Origin: Myxococcus qinghaiensis
GTDB lineage: Bacteria; Myxococcota; Myxococcia; Myxococcales; Myxococcaceae
NCBI RefSeq assembly: GCF_024198215.1
Contig: NZ_JAKCFA010000013.1
Span: 186,001 to 250,000 of the forward strand
DNA length: 64,000 bases
Direction of reading: 5' to 3'
Shown: positions 1 to 8,293 of the stretch, piece by piece
How the letters are laid out: the number at the start of each line of letters is the position of its first letter
How positions within the stretch are numbered: the stretch's first letter is position 1
Made by a program: the position numbers and the translations under genes
Notes under the pieces: generated by a model
Seen by the model: only the letters and a program-made list of their open reading frames with translations
Told to the model about the DNA's origin: nothing
Databases searched by the model: none

Positions 1-1311
1 GAGCCTCCGCCGGACTCCACCCCCAAGTGGCGCGCGGGCTATCGCCACCACACCGTGGACCTCCTCACGCGGACCGGGACGGACGGGCGCTTCACGCTGC
101 GCAACCTGCCGAGCCAGGACGTGGAACTGCGCGTGAAGAAGGAGTCCTTTCGCCTCGCCCCCCACCTGTCCACCGGCGGGAAACCCGGGCTCGACTCACT
201 GCATGCCCATGAAGGCGGCCCCCCTGTCCGCCTCGTCATGTCGCGACAGGCGCGCATCCACGGGCGCGTGGTGGGCCCGGACGGCGAGCCCCTCACGCGC
301 TTCCGGCTCATGCGGGAGGTCGTGGAGCATCCCCGAGGTGAGTTCTCATTGGACGTGGTGGGCGCGGGCTCGTGGCCCGTCATCCTTCAGGCGAAGGACC
401 TGGCGCCGGTGTTCCGTCAGGTCGAGGTGCCTCACGACACGGAGGTGGTGGACCTGGGCGAGCTTCGGATGAGCGCGGGACGCAAGGTGGCCGGACGCGT
501 GCTGGACGCGGAGACCTCTGCTCCCGTGGAGAGCGCCCTGCTCGTCCCGGACATGGAACACTCCGACAGCGTGAGGCTCCACCCCTCCTCAACCTGGACC
601 CAGGCCTACACCGAGGAGGATGGGAGCTTCACCATCGAGCGTGTGGACGAGCGCTCCGCCACGCTGAACGTCCAGGCCCACGGCTATCTCTCCACGAAGC
701 TGAACCTGCCCCCTGGTTCTCAGGAGGACCTCACGGTGCGTCTGGAGAAGGGCGCGCGGGTGGAGTTCTCCGTCCTGGACGCGAAGGGTCAGCCCACGAG
801 TGCGACCGTCTTCCTGGACCGCGAAGACGAGGAGTCGCCCCCCTACAGCATCGAGGTCCCCGCCGAGAGCCCCTTCGTCGTGAAAAACATCGCGCCAGGC
901 ACCTGGCGGGTGCACGCCTCCGCAGGCGAAGGGCATCTGGAAAGCTACGAGTCGCGGCGCGTCCAGATTCCCGCGAGCGGTGGAGTCTCCATCACGTTGA
1001 AGGCGCGCTCCGAAGGCGCCACCCTGGAGCTGCGCGTGAGCAGCCCCCTGCTCTTCACCCTGGCGCTCGTCCCCAGTGAGGCCCCCTGGCCCAGACAGGG
1101 CTACGACCTCTCGTCACTGCGCGAACGCTCCCTTCCTCATGAAGTCAGCAAGGAGGGAACGAGGACCTTCCGGAACCTCCCGTCCGGAAAGCTGACGCTC
1201 ATCCTCATCACCAACGACTGGCGCGGCAGCCATCGCGAGGACATCGACATCCCCGAGGCGGGCACGGTGGTGCGCGACGTGACGCCGACATGGCAGGCCG
1301 TCAAGCAGTGA
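1..1311 (+). CDS. Carboxypeptidase-regulatory-like repeat protein, 5' partial
   Basis: The reading frame is open from base 1 to the TGA at 1309-1311 (436 codons visible), so the start lies upstream of the window. An in-frame GTG at 55 is inside the protein and is not taken as the start. The product is built of beta-sandwich modules of the carboxypeptidase regulatory-like (CarboxypepD_reg) type; recurrent openings such as GRVVGPDGEPLT and GRVLDAETSAPVES mark the repeats, each followed by a DGSFTIE-like strand. The same architecture occurs in the gene at 3938-7282, suggesting paralogy. Proteins of this kind in myxobacteria are usually lipoproteins or secreted; the signal sequence would be outside the window. 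No catalytic domain is visible, so a structural or adhesive surface role is only an inference. Confidence 0.8.
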   Translation, partial: EPPPDSTPKWRAGYRHHTVDLLTRTGTDGRFTLRNLPSQDVELRVKKESFRLAPHLSTGGKPGLDSLHAHEGGPPVRLVMSRQARIHGRVVGPDGEPLTRFRLMREVVEHPRGEFSLDVVGAGSWPVILQAKDLAPVFRQVEVPHDTEVVDLGELRMSAGRKVAGRVLDAETSAPVESALLVPDMEHSDSVRLHPSSTWTQAYTEEDGSFTIERVDERSATLNVQAHGYLSTKLNLPPGSQEDLTVRLEKGARVEFSVLDAKGQPTSATVFLDREDEESPPYSIEVPAESPFVVKNIAPGTWRVHASAGEGHLESYESRRVQIPASGGVSITLKARSEGATLELRVSSPLLFTLALVPSEAPWPRQGYDLSSLRERSLPHEVSKEGTRTFRNLPSGKLTLILITNDWRGSHREDIDIPEAGTVVRDVTPTWQAVKQ

Positions 1312-1535
1312 ATCCCGTTCGTCCGCCTCGCGCCCACTCAACAGGGCCAGGGAACGAACCAGACCTTCGTACAAGGGCTCGCATCATCTTCGAACGCGCG
1401 CGCAGGCCCTGAAACGCGCTCGACGTTGAGGACTCGGCATCCACGCTCGGGAGCACCGTCGCGCGGCGTGTCCGGACTTACCTGGCAGCGGAGCCGCACT
1501 GGTCCGCCGCCAGAAGAACGGAGAGCCGCCCCACC

Positions 1536-3089
1536 ATGTCCCGTATCGCGAGCACCGAGGTCGTCACCCCCCAGTCCCTGTCCACCGAGCAGCGGCGACG
1601 CCTGACGGACGCGCTGTACGCCGTGCACCAGGAAATCTTCGAGGGAGTCGAGCGCGAGGGCTTCGCGAAGTACGTGGTGGACTCCACCGCCGAGCACACC
1701 TGGATTCAGCTCCACCGCAACGACGAGGGCACACTCGTCGGCTACTTCGCACTGCACGTCTTCGAGAAGCAACTGAACGGCGTGACGACGGCAGTGTTCC
1801 GCGCGGAGGCCGGCTCGCTGCGCGCCTACCGGGGTGGCAACACCAACACGCGCTTCGGGTTGTCCCTCATCCTCAGATATCTGCTCCGCCACCCGGGCCG
1901 CCCCGCGTACTACCTGGGCGCGCTGGTGCACCCGTCCAGCTATGCCCTGCTCGCGAAGTACTGCGACGAGCTGTGGCCGCGTCACGAACAGCCCGTGCCG
2001 CCCAGGCTGCGCGACTTCCTGGCCGAGCTGGGCACCCAGTTCGGACTGGCCCCTGTCGACGCGCGCAACCCGCTGCTGCGCCACGTGGGCTGGCGCACCC
2101 GCGAGTCCGAGGTGGAGCAGGACTACTGGCAACAGTGCGACAAGCGGTCCGCGCGCTTCTTCCTCGAAACCAACCCGGGCTACACGCTGGGGCATGGGCT
2201 GCTGACGCTCGCGCCGGTGACGATGGGCAACGTCCTCAGCGTCCTGCGCGTCATGAGCGGGCGCGTCCTGCGCAAGCCCGTGGAGCCGGCCATGAAGCTC
2301 GCATACCGGCTGCCCGGAGGCTCTCGCCTGCTGCGCTCGACGGTGGCCCGACAGCTGCGCGCCTCTCCGCTGTTCGCCCACTTCGACACGCGCGCGCTGG
2401 AGTCGCTCGCCGCGCGCGCCCAGGTGCAGGAGCTGCCCGCGGGCCACTTCGTCTTCCGCCAGGGCGACATGAGCGATGAGCTGTACCTGCTGGCGCGCGG
2501 CGCCGCCTACGTGCTCGCCACCCACGGCGCCGACGAGGACCTGGTGAACCAGCTCGGCAGCGGCACGGTGTTCGGAGAGCAGTCCACGCTCGCGGGCGGG
2601 CGGCGCTCCGCCTCGGTGCGCACGGCGTCGGCGTCCACCGTGGTGCGGATTCCGGGCGCCGCGCTGCGCGAGCTGCTGGAGTCGGACGCGGACCTGAGCC
2701 GGCGGGTCTGGGGCACCTTCGCGGAGCGCCGCTTCGACGACCTGGTCCGGGGCCGGCTCCGCTATTCCCACCTGGGCCGCAAGGAGCGCCGCGCGTGGCT
2801 GCTGCGGGGACAGGAGCACGTGCTCGCCCCCAGGAGGGAGCTGCTCCTGGAGCCGGGCTCCCATCTGTTCATGGTGCTGGGCGCGGTGGAGCTGGCGCAT
2901 GCCTCGCCCCGGCTGACGGCCCGAGGGGCCCTGCTCCTGGAGGTGGAGCGCCCGCTCCCCGTCGTCACCCTGGAGGACACGCGGCTCGTCGTGCTGCCAC
3001 GGCTGGCGTCGCCGGAGCTCCAGCTCGCCGTGGACCTGACGCGCCCATGGGCACGGCCACCCGCGAACACTCCGCACGCGCGGGCGTGA
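1536..3089 (+). CDS. GNAT-like / cyclic nucleotide-binding domain protein
   Basis: A 517-aa protein. Residues about 277-395 form a cyclic nucleotide-binding (CNB) beta-roll: LPAGHFVFRQGDMSDELYLL is the typical first part and GTVFGEQS (about residue 342) is the position of the phosphate-binding cassette, although the canonical GE(L/I)ALL..PR(A/S)A pattern is degenerate (EQSTLAGGRRSAS keeps the R-x-A end). The first 200 residues resemble an acyl-transferase/GNAT-like fold, with the strand VGYFALHVFEK and a long YLLRHPGRPAYYLGALVHP stretch; this part is less certain. The ATG is preceded by GGAGAG at a suitable distance. No transmembrane segment is seen. It precedes plsC by about 100 bp on the same strand. 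Ligand binding and any enzymatic activity are untested inferences. Confidence 0.75.
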   Translation: MSRIASTEVVTPQSLSTEQRRRLTDALYAVHQEIFEGVEREGFAKYVVDSTAEHTWIQLHRNDEGTLVGYFALHVFEKQLNGVTTAVFRAEAGSLRAYRGGNTNTRFGLSLILRYLLRHPGRPAYYLGALVHPSSYALLAKYCDELWPRHEQPVPPRLRDFLAELGTQFGLAPVDARNPLLRHVGWRTRESEVEQDYWQQCDKRSARFFLETNPGYTLGHGLLTLAPVTMGNVLSVLRVMSGRVLRKPVEPAMKLAYRLPGGSRLLRSTVARQLRASPLFAHFDTRALESLAARAQVQELPAGHFVFRQGDMSDELYLLARGAAYVLATHGADEDLVNQLGSGTVFGEQSTLAGGRRSASVRTASASTVVRIPGAALRELLESDADLSRRVWGTFAERRFDDLVRGRLRYSHLGRKERRAWLLRGQEHVLAPRRELLLEPGSHLFMVLGAVELAHASPRLTARGALLLEVERPLPVVTLEDTRLVVLPRLASPELQLAVDLTRPWARPPANTPHARA

Positions 3090-3188
3090 CAACTCACTTC
3101 CCCACCCCTCGAAACCCTGTGGCACACTGCGGGCGCCATTCGACTCCTGTTCTCCATCCTCTTCTGGGCGTTCCTCGCGCTCTCCAGC

Positions 3189-3878
3189 GTGGTGCTCTTC
3201 CTCGGCGCCGTCGTGGTGTGGGCTGTCACCACGCCGTTCGACCGCAACGGCCGGGTGCTGCACCTGTACTCGTGCTTCTGGGCGCAGCTGTATTTCTACG
3301 TCAACCCGCTGTGGCACCTGCGGGTGGACGGCCGCGAGCACCTGCCGTGGAACAGCCCCGCGGTGCTCGTGGCCAACCACGAGTCGCTGGGCGACATCCT
3401 CGTCCTCTTCGGCCTGTACAGCCCCTTCAAGTGGGTCTCCAAGCAGGCCAACTTCCGGCTGCCGCTCATCGGCTGGAACATGAGCCTCAACCGCTACGTG
3501 CCCCTGGTGCGCGGCGACAAGCCGAGCATCATCCAGATGATGCGGCTGAGTGAGCGCTGGCTGGAGCGCGGCGTCCCCATCCTCATGTTCCCGGAGGGCA
3601 CGCGCTCCGCGGACGGCCAGCTCAAGCCCTTCAAGGATGGCGCCTTCGCGCTGGCCCTGAAGATGCGCTGCCCCGTCATCCCCATCGTCCTCACCGGCAC
3701 GGCGCGCGTCCTGCCCAAGCACGGCCTGGTGATGCAGACCTCCGCCCACTGCCACGTGCAGGTCATGCCCCCGGTGGACATCAACGGCTTCAACGACGTC
3801 GCCGTCCTGCGTGACTACGTCCGGGACCTCATCGCCACCGAGAAGGCCCGCCTGGAGTCGCTCCCCGCCCGCACCTGA
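3189..3878 (+). CDS. 1-acyl-sn-glycerol-3-phosphate acyltransferase family (PlsC-like)
   Basis: The 229-aa product carries the PlsC signatures: NHESLGD (residues 63-69, the HX4D catalytic motif), FPEGTRSADG (about 134, acceptor binding) and PIVLTGT (about 165). It would transfer an acyl chain to lysophosphatidic acid or a related acceptor at the inner membrane. The start is uncertain. GTG at 3189 begins inside a hydrophobic stretch; the frame is open upstream to the stop at 3087-3089 and, if read from an ATT at 3138, adds RLLFSILFWAFLALSSVV and gives a complete N-terminal membrane helix. No ATG or RBS-supported start exists between the two, so an ATT start is a real possibility. The family assignment is firm; the start is not. 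Confidence 0.85.
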   Translation: MVLFLGAVVVWAVTTPFDRNGRVLHLYSCFWAQLYFYVNPLWHLRVDGREHLPWNSPAVLVANHESLGDILVLFGLYSPFKWVSKQANFRLPLIGWNMSLNRYVPLVRGDKPSIIQMMRLSERWLERGVPILMFPEGTRSADGQLKPFKDGAFALALKMRCPVIPIVLTGTARVLPKHGLVMQTSAHCHVQVMPPVDINGFNDVAVLRDYVRDLIATEKARLESLPART

Positions 3879-3937
3879 GCCCCCGGCGACTTCGCCCCGA
3901 GCGCCCTGCTAGCCTGGGGGGCCAACGGGAGGGGTCC

Positions 3938-6900
3938 ATGCGAAGGCCAGCCATGGTGGGGCTCATGCTCGGGGTGATTGGCCTGAGCTCGGTCATCGCC
4001 GTCATCACCTTCCGCGCGCCCTCCGACGGCGACGACGCGCCCTCCACCTCCAGGCCAACCTCCCGGGAGCTGCCCGGCCCCCGCGAGCCCTCGCCTCCGC
4101 CGCGCGGCGCGCTGTCCCTCCGGGGCCGCGTGCTCACCGACGAAGGGGCGCCCGTCCGGGGCGTGGAGGTCTCCGCGTCGCGAGCCCTGCCCGGCGAATC
4201 GCTGTCCGCCCTCCCCTGCGGCCAGGACGCCGAGACGCCCCTGTCCTCCTCGGCCTGCGTGGACCCCCAGGCCCTGCTCGCGCTGCGCGGCCTCATCGAC
4301 GAAGGGCGCGGCGCCGCGCCCCTGCTGACGCGCGCCACCACGGCGGAGGACGGCACCTTCGTGCTGGAAGGCCTGCCCGAGGGCAGCGTCGCGCTGTGGG
4401 CCATGGGGCCCCAGGGCTCCGCGCTGGAGCTCGACGTGGCGACGAGCTCACAGGCCGTGGAGCTCATCCTCCAGCCGAGCGACGTGTTCACCAGCCGCGT
4501 GGTGGACGAGGCCGTGCGGCCCGTGGCGGACGCCAGCGTGACGCTCTTCCACGCCGAGCACTCGCGCTACTTCGAGACCCGCACCGACTCGGAGGGACGC
4601 TTCCGCGTGGGGCCCCTGCCTCCTGGCGACTACGCGCTGGTCGTCTCCAGTCCGGGGTTCTTGACGGCGCACCTGACGGACCTCATCGCGGAGGACCTCT
4701 CGGCCGAGGACCTGGTGCTGCACCGGCCCCGGCGCATCGTGGGCCAGGTGCTCCTGGACGAGCGCCCCGTCGCGGGCGTGCGGGTGCGGGTCCACGATGG
4801 CGAGTACGAGCCAGAGCCTGACGCCGAGTCCCCCTTCACCAGCATCACGGATGCCCAGGGGCGCTTCGTCCTGGAGGACGTGGCACCGGGCGACTACGTG
4901 TTGCGGGCGGAGCAGGGCGACCACCGGGGGCAGACGGAGACCACGCTCGCGGAGGAGCAGGCCGAGGCGGAGGTGACGGTGCACCTGGGCACCGTCGTCA
5001 CGGTGGAGGGCGTGGTGCGCGACGAGGCGGGGCAACCTGTCCCCGACGCGAAGGTGACGCTGGACACCCACGGAGACGTGTCCATGACCACCCAGGTCGA
5101 CACCGGGGCGGACGGGCGCTTCGTGTTCCACTCCGCGACGCTGGGCCACAACGACTTCTCGGTGTTCGCCGAGGGCTATCAGCAGCTCTCGGTGAGCGAC
5201 GTGGTGGTGACACAGAAGCCGGCGCCGCTGGACTTCACCCTGAAGCGCGCGTTCGTCCTGGAGGGGCTCGTCACCGACACGGAGGGAAACCCGCTGACGG
5301 AGGCGGATGTCACCGCCATGAAGTGGCGCACCGGGCCAGGGCCGCGGCGCGACGGCACCCCGGACTCCGCCGAGGACCTGGACGACTTCGCCAACAACGC
5401 GGAGACGGCCTACGCCTCCACCGAAGAGGAGGGGCGCTTCGTGCTCAACCTGAGCGAGCCGGGGCTCCATCGCCTCAAGGCGCAGGCGCCAGGCTTCCTG
5501 GAGACGGAGTGGAAGGAGGCGCAGGCCCCCTCCCGGGACGTGCGCCTGGTGATGCGGCGGGGCGCGAGCGTGGAGGGCACCGTGGTGAACACCAGCGGCG
5601 CTCCGCTGTCGTCGATTCAAGTCTCGCTGTGGGAAGACGGCCAGGACTCCGCCTCCTCCGCCGAGGTCACCAGCGACGAGCTGGGCCACTTCAGCCTGCG
5701 GGGCCTGCCTCCGGGCCGGTACTCCCTGCGAGCCTTCCGCACCCGGGGGGGCCCGCCACGCGCGCGGCTCCCCGTCGTGCTCCAGGGCGCGGAGACGAAG
5801 ACGGTGACGCTGAGCCTGGAGCCGGGGCTGTCGCTGTCGGGCCTCGTCGTGGACGAAGCGGGCAAGCCGATGTCCGGCGCCGACGTGCACGCATACGTCT
5901 TGAGCGAGCAGACGCTCCAGCCGAGGTTCCTCCACCATGGGCGCTACGCCCTGCATGACGGCTCCAGCGTCACCACGGATGCGCAGGGGCGCTTCACGTT
6001 CGACCACCTGTCGCCGGGCGCGTGCAAGCTCAGCGTCAGGAAGGAGGGCTTCGAGTTGATGGCGGAGCCGCTTCAGGACGAAGACGGGGCCCGCTCGCGA
6101 ACGCCCCAGGTGCTCGTGGCGGCCGGGACGACGAACGTGAGGCTGGTGCTGCGCTACCAGGGCGGCATCCGGGGCCGGCTGGTGCGCGAGGACGGAACGC
6201 CCATCACCCGCTTCGACGTCAACGAGGAGTCCTTTCGCGAGCCGAACGGCACCTTCCACATCGCCGTGGAGGAGCCGGGCCGAGTGTGGGTGACGCTGGA
6301 GGCGCCGGGCCTCACGCGCGTGCTGCGGGAAGTCCAGGTGGAGGCGGGGCGGGACACGGACCTGGGTGACGTGGTCCTCAAGGCGGGACGCCGGCTGCGC
6401 GGCCGGGTGCTGGACGCGGCGACGTCCACACCGGTGGTCGGCGTGGAGGTGCAGGCGAACGTCGTCGTCCCCGCGTCCTCGGGCGAGGAAGACGCATCGG
6501 AGGAGACCCAGTCCCTGGCGCACGCGCGCACCGGCCCCGATGGCGCCTTCGTGCTGCCGCCCCTGGAGGCGGGCACCGCCTTCCGCGTGGAGCTCTCCCA
6601 CCCGGACTACCTGCCGCTGAGCCAGCAGGTGGGCCCGGGCGAGACGACGCTGGAGCTGCGCCTGCTCACGGGCGCCCGGCTGGACGGCACGGTGAAGGAC
6701 CACGAGGGCAGGCTCATCAGCACCTTCCTCCACCTGCACCCCCTGTCCCCCATCGGCTCGGACTCCATCATGATGGAAGAGGACGGGGGCGCCTTCCACG
6801 CGACGGGCCTGGCGCCCGGGGAGTACTCCCTCGTGGCCAGGGCGGCGACGTCGTCCCGGGGAGACACCCTCCGCTTCATGCCCCAGCGCGTGAAGCTGGG

Positions 6901-7282
6901 CCCTGGCGAGCGCAAGGAGCTCCACCTCCAGGCGCTGACCGGCGGCGCGTCGCTGAAGCTGCGCCCTCCGCCCTTCGCCGTCATGAACCCGACCTCCTCG
7001 GTGATGGCCGTGCGCTACCACCTGTTCTCCGGCACCGTGCCCGTCCCGAAGGACATGGGCGAGCTGGAGCGCTACTCGGACGCGCTGGGGATTGCCTCCG
7101 CGTCGGACTTCGACTCCACGTTCGAGCGCCTGCCCGCGGGCCACTACACCTACGTCGTGATGGGCAGGAACCACATGAGCCCGAGCTGGGTCATCCACCG
7201 AGGCGAGGTGGACCTGCCCGCCCAGGGCGCCGTCACGCTGGACCTCCCTCCTGTCTGGCTTCCCCTGCCGGACTCCCCCTGA
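3938..7282 (+). CDS. Large secreted/anchored carboxypeptidase-regulatory-like repeat protein
   Basis: A 1114-aa protein with an N-terminal hydrophobic segment (MVGLMLGVIGLSSVIAVITF, residues 6-25) that could be an uncleaved signal anchor, a Pro-rich linker, then roughly ten CarboxypepD_reg-like beta-sandwich modules. Module openings are easy to follow: GRVLTDEGAPVRGVEVSAS, SRVVDEAVRPVADASVTLF, GVVRDEAGQPVPDAKVTLD, GLVTDTEGNPLTEADVTAM, GTVVNTSGAPLSSIQVSLW, GLVVDEAGKPMSGADVHAY, GRLVREDGTPITRFDV, GRVLDAATSTPVVGVEVQ. Each is followed by a DxxGRFxxxxLPPGxYxL strand. Neither lipobox nor catalytic residues are visible. Its sequence style matches the partial gene at the left edge of the window, so the two are probably paralogs. 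A cell-surface structural or adhesive role is inferred from the architecture only. Confidence 0.8.
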   Translation: MRRPAMVGLMLGVIGLSSVIAVITFRAPSDGDDAPSTSRPTSRELPGPREPSPPPRGALSLRGRVLTDEGAPVRGVEVSASRALPGESLSALPCGQDAETPLSSSACVDPQALLALRGLIDEGRGAAPLLTRATTAEDGTFVLEGLPEGSVALWAMGPQGSALELDVATSSQAVELILQPSDVFTSRVVDEAVRPVADASVTLFHAEHSRYFETRTDSEGRFRVGPLPPGDYALVVSSPGFLTAHLTDLIAEDLSAEDLVLHRPRRIVGQVLLDERPVAGVRVRVHDGEYEPEPDAESPFTSITDAQGRFVLEDVAPGDYVLRAEQGDHRGQTETTLAEEQAEAEVTVHLGTVVTVEGVVRDEAGQPVPDAKVTLDTHGDVSMTTQVDTGADGRFVFHSATLGHNDFSVFAEGYQQLSVSDVVVTQKPAPLDFTLKRAFVLEGLVTDTEGNPLTEADVTAMKWRTGPGPRRDGTPDSAEDLDDFANNAETAYASTEEEGRFVLNLSEPGLHRLKAQAPGFLETEWKEAQAPSRDVRLVMRRGASVEGTVVNTSGAPLSSIQVSLWEDGQDSASSAEVTSDELGHFSLRGLPPGRYSLRAFRTRGGPPRARLPVVLQGAETKTVTLSLEPGLSLSGLVVDEAGKPMSGADVHAYVLSEQTLQPRFLHHGRYALHDGSSVTTDAQGRFTFDHLSPGACKLSVRKEGFELMAEPLQDEDGARSRTPQVLVAAGTTNVRLVLRYQGGIRGRLVREDGTPITRFDVNEESFREPNGTFHIAVEEPGRVWVTLEAPGLTRVLREVQVEAGRDTDLGDVVLKAGRRLRGRVLDAATSTPVVGVEVQANVVVPASSGEEDASEETQSLAHARTGPDGAFVLPPLEAGTAFRVELSHPDYLPLSQQVGPGETTLELRLLTGARLDGTVKDHEGRLISTFLHLHPLSPIGSDSIMMEEDGGAFHATGLAPGEYSLVARAATSSRGDTLRFMPQRVKLGPGERKELHLQALTGGASLKLRPPPFAVMNPTSSVMAVRYHLFSGTVPVPKDMGELERYSDALGIASASDFDSTFERLPAGHYTYVVMGRNHMSPSWVIHRGEVDLPAQGAVTLDLPPVWLPLPDSP

Positions 7283-7336
7283 GGTCCGAAGCGCCCCGTT
7301 TGCGTCCCGTGGGGGCGCCGCTTAAGGCTCCGCGAC

Positions 7337-8176
7337 ATGGGCAACAAGCCATGGGCCGGGAACGACGCGGAGCTGGAGCTGGACTGGGGCGCGCGCGCGC
7401 CGCGTCCCAAGGCGGATGAGCAGGGAGGCCCCCAGCTCCAGGAAGAGCCGCCCCAGGAGATGCTCGCCGGCAAGGGCCCTCCGGGAGACCCGCGCTACAT
7501 GAGCGTGGAGCTGCGCCTGTCGCTGGAGGCCGTGCTGACGGCGGCCCAGGTGCGCATGCGCCAGTTCCGGGAGGCGCTCGAAATCCTCATCGGCTGGGAG
7601 GGGAAGAACCGCTACGAGGTGTGCGACGCGGAGGGCCGCAACACCGTGTACGTGGGCGAGACGGGCGAGGGCTGGGCGTCGCGGCTCAAGCGCAACTTCT
7701 GGCCCTTCTACCGCGCGCGGCTGGAGTGCATGACGGTGGGCGGCACGCTGGCCCTGGCGATGGAGCTGCCCTGGCACATCCTCTTCGCGCGCGCGGAGGT
7801 GACGGCGTGGGACGGCCGGCTCATGGGCACCATCGTCCAGCGCTTCCGCTTCTTCGGCCGCCAGTTCGACATCCTCTCGCCCGCGGGCGTGCTGATGGCC
7901 ACCGCGGAGGGCCCCCTTTTCAAGCCCTGGACGTTCCGCATCCTCCAGCGCGGTGAAGAGGTCGCCGTCATCCGCAAGAAGTGGAGCGGGCTCCTGCAGG
8001 AGGCCTTCAGCGACGCGGACAACTTCAGCCTGGACTTCCAGCCCGCGTGCAACGACGGCAGGCTGCGTCAAATGGTGCTGGCCACCGCGCTGCTCGTGGA
8101 CCTGACGTACTTCGACAGCCGGAAGAACCGCTCCATGTTCGGTGGGGGCGGAGATTTGTTCGACCTGGGCTCGTAG
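7337..8176 (+). CDS. Phospholipid scramblase-family (LURP-one-like) protein
   Basis: A 279-aa protein. Residues about 65-275 match the scramblase/LURP-one fold, a closed beta barrel around a C-terminal helix. The most diagnostic piece is KWSGLLQEAFSDADNFSL (about residues 214-231), very close to the corresponding stretch of animal phospholipid scramblases. The C-terminal segment RQMVLATALLVDLTYFDSR is the expected final hydrophobic helix. The N-terminal 60 residues are low-complexity, charged and Pro-rich. Bacterial members have no settled function; lipid translocation is not demonstrated for them. It starts 54 bp after the preceding repeat protein and ends about 120 bp before the HEAT-protein gene, so it may share a transcript with the former. 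Confidence 0.8.
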   Translation: MGNKPWAGNDAELELDWGARAPRPKADEQGGPQLQEEPPQEMLAGKGPPGDPRYMSVELRLSLEAVLTAAQVRMRQFREALEILIGWEGKNRYEVCDAEGRNTVYVGETGEGWASRLKRNFWPFYRARLECMTVGGTLALAMELPWHILFARAEVTAWDGRLMGTIVQRFRFFGRQFDILSPAGVLMATAEGPLFKPWTFRILQRGEEVAVIRKKWSGLLQEAFSDADNFSLDFQPACNDGRLRQMVLATALLVDLTYFDSRKNRSMFGGGGDLFDLGS

Positions 8177-8293
8177 CCGGGCTCGGTGGCTCGCTGGCTT
8201 GGTGGACTCGCGGAACAGCCGAAACCGAGAACTCCCAGGCGCGAGCGCTCCATCGCTGTCCAGGCAGGCGGCTTGTGGTAAGTCCCCAGGCCC

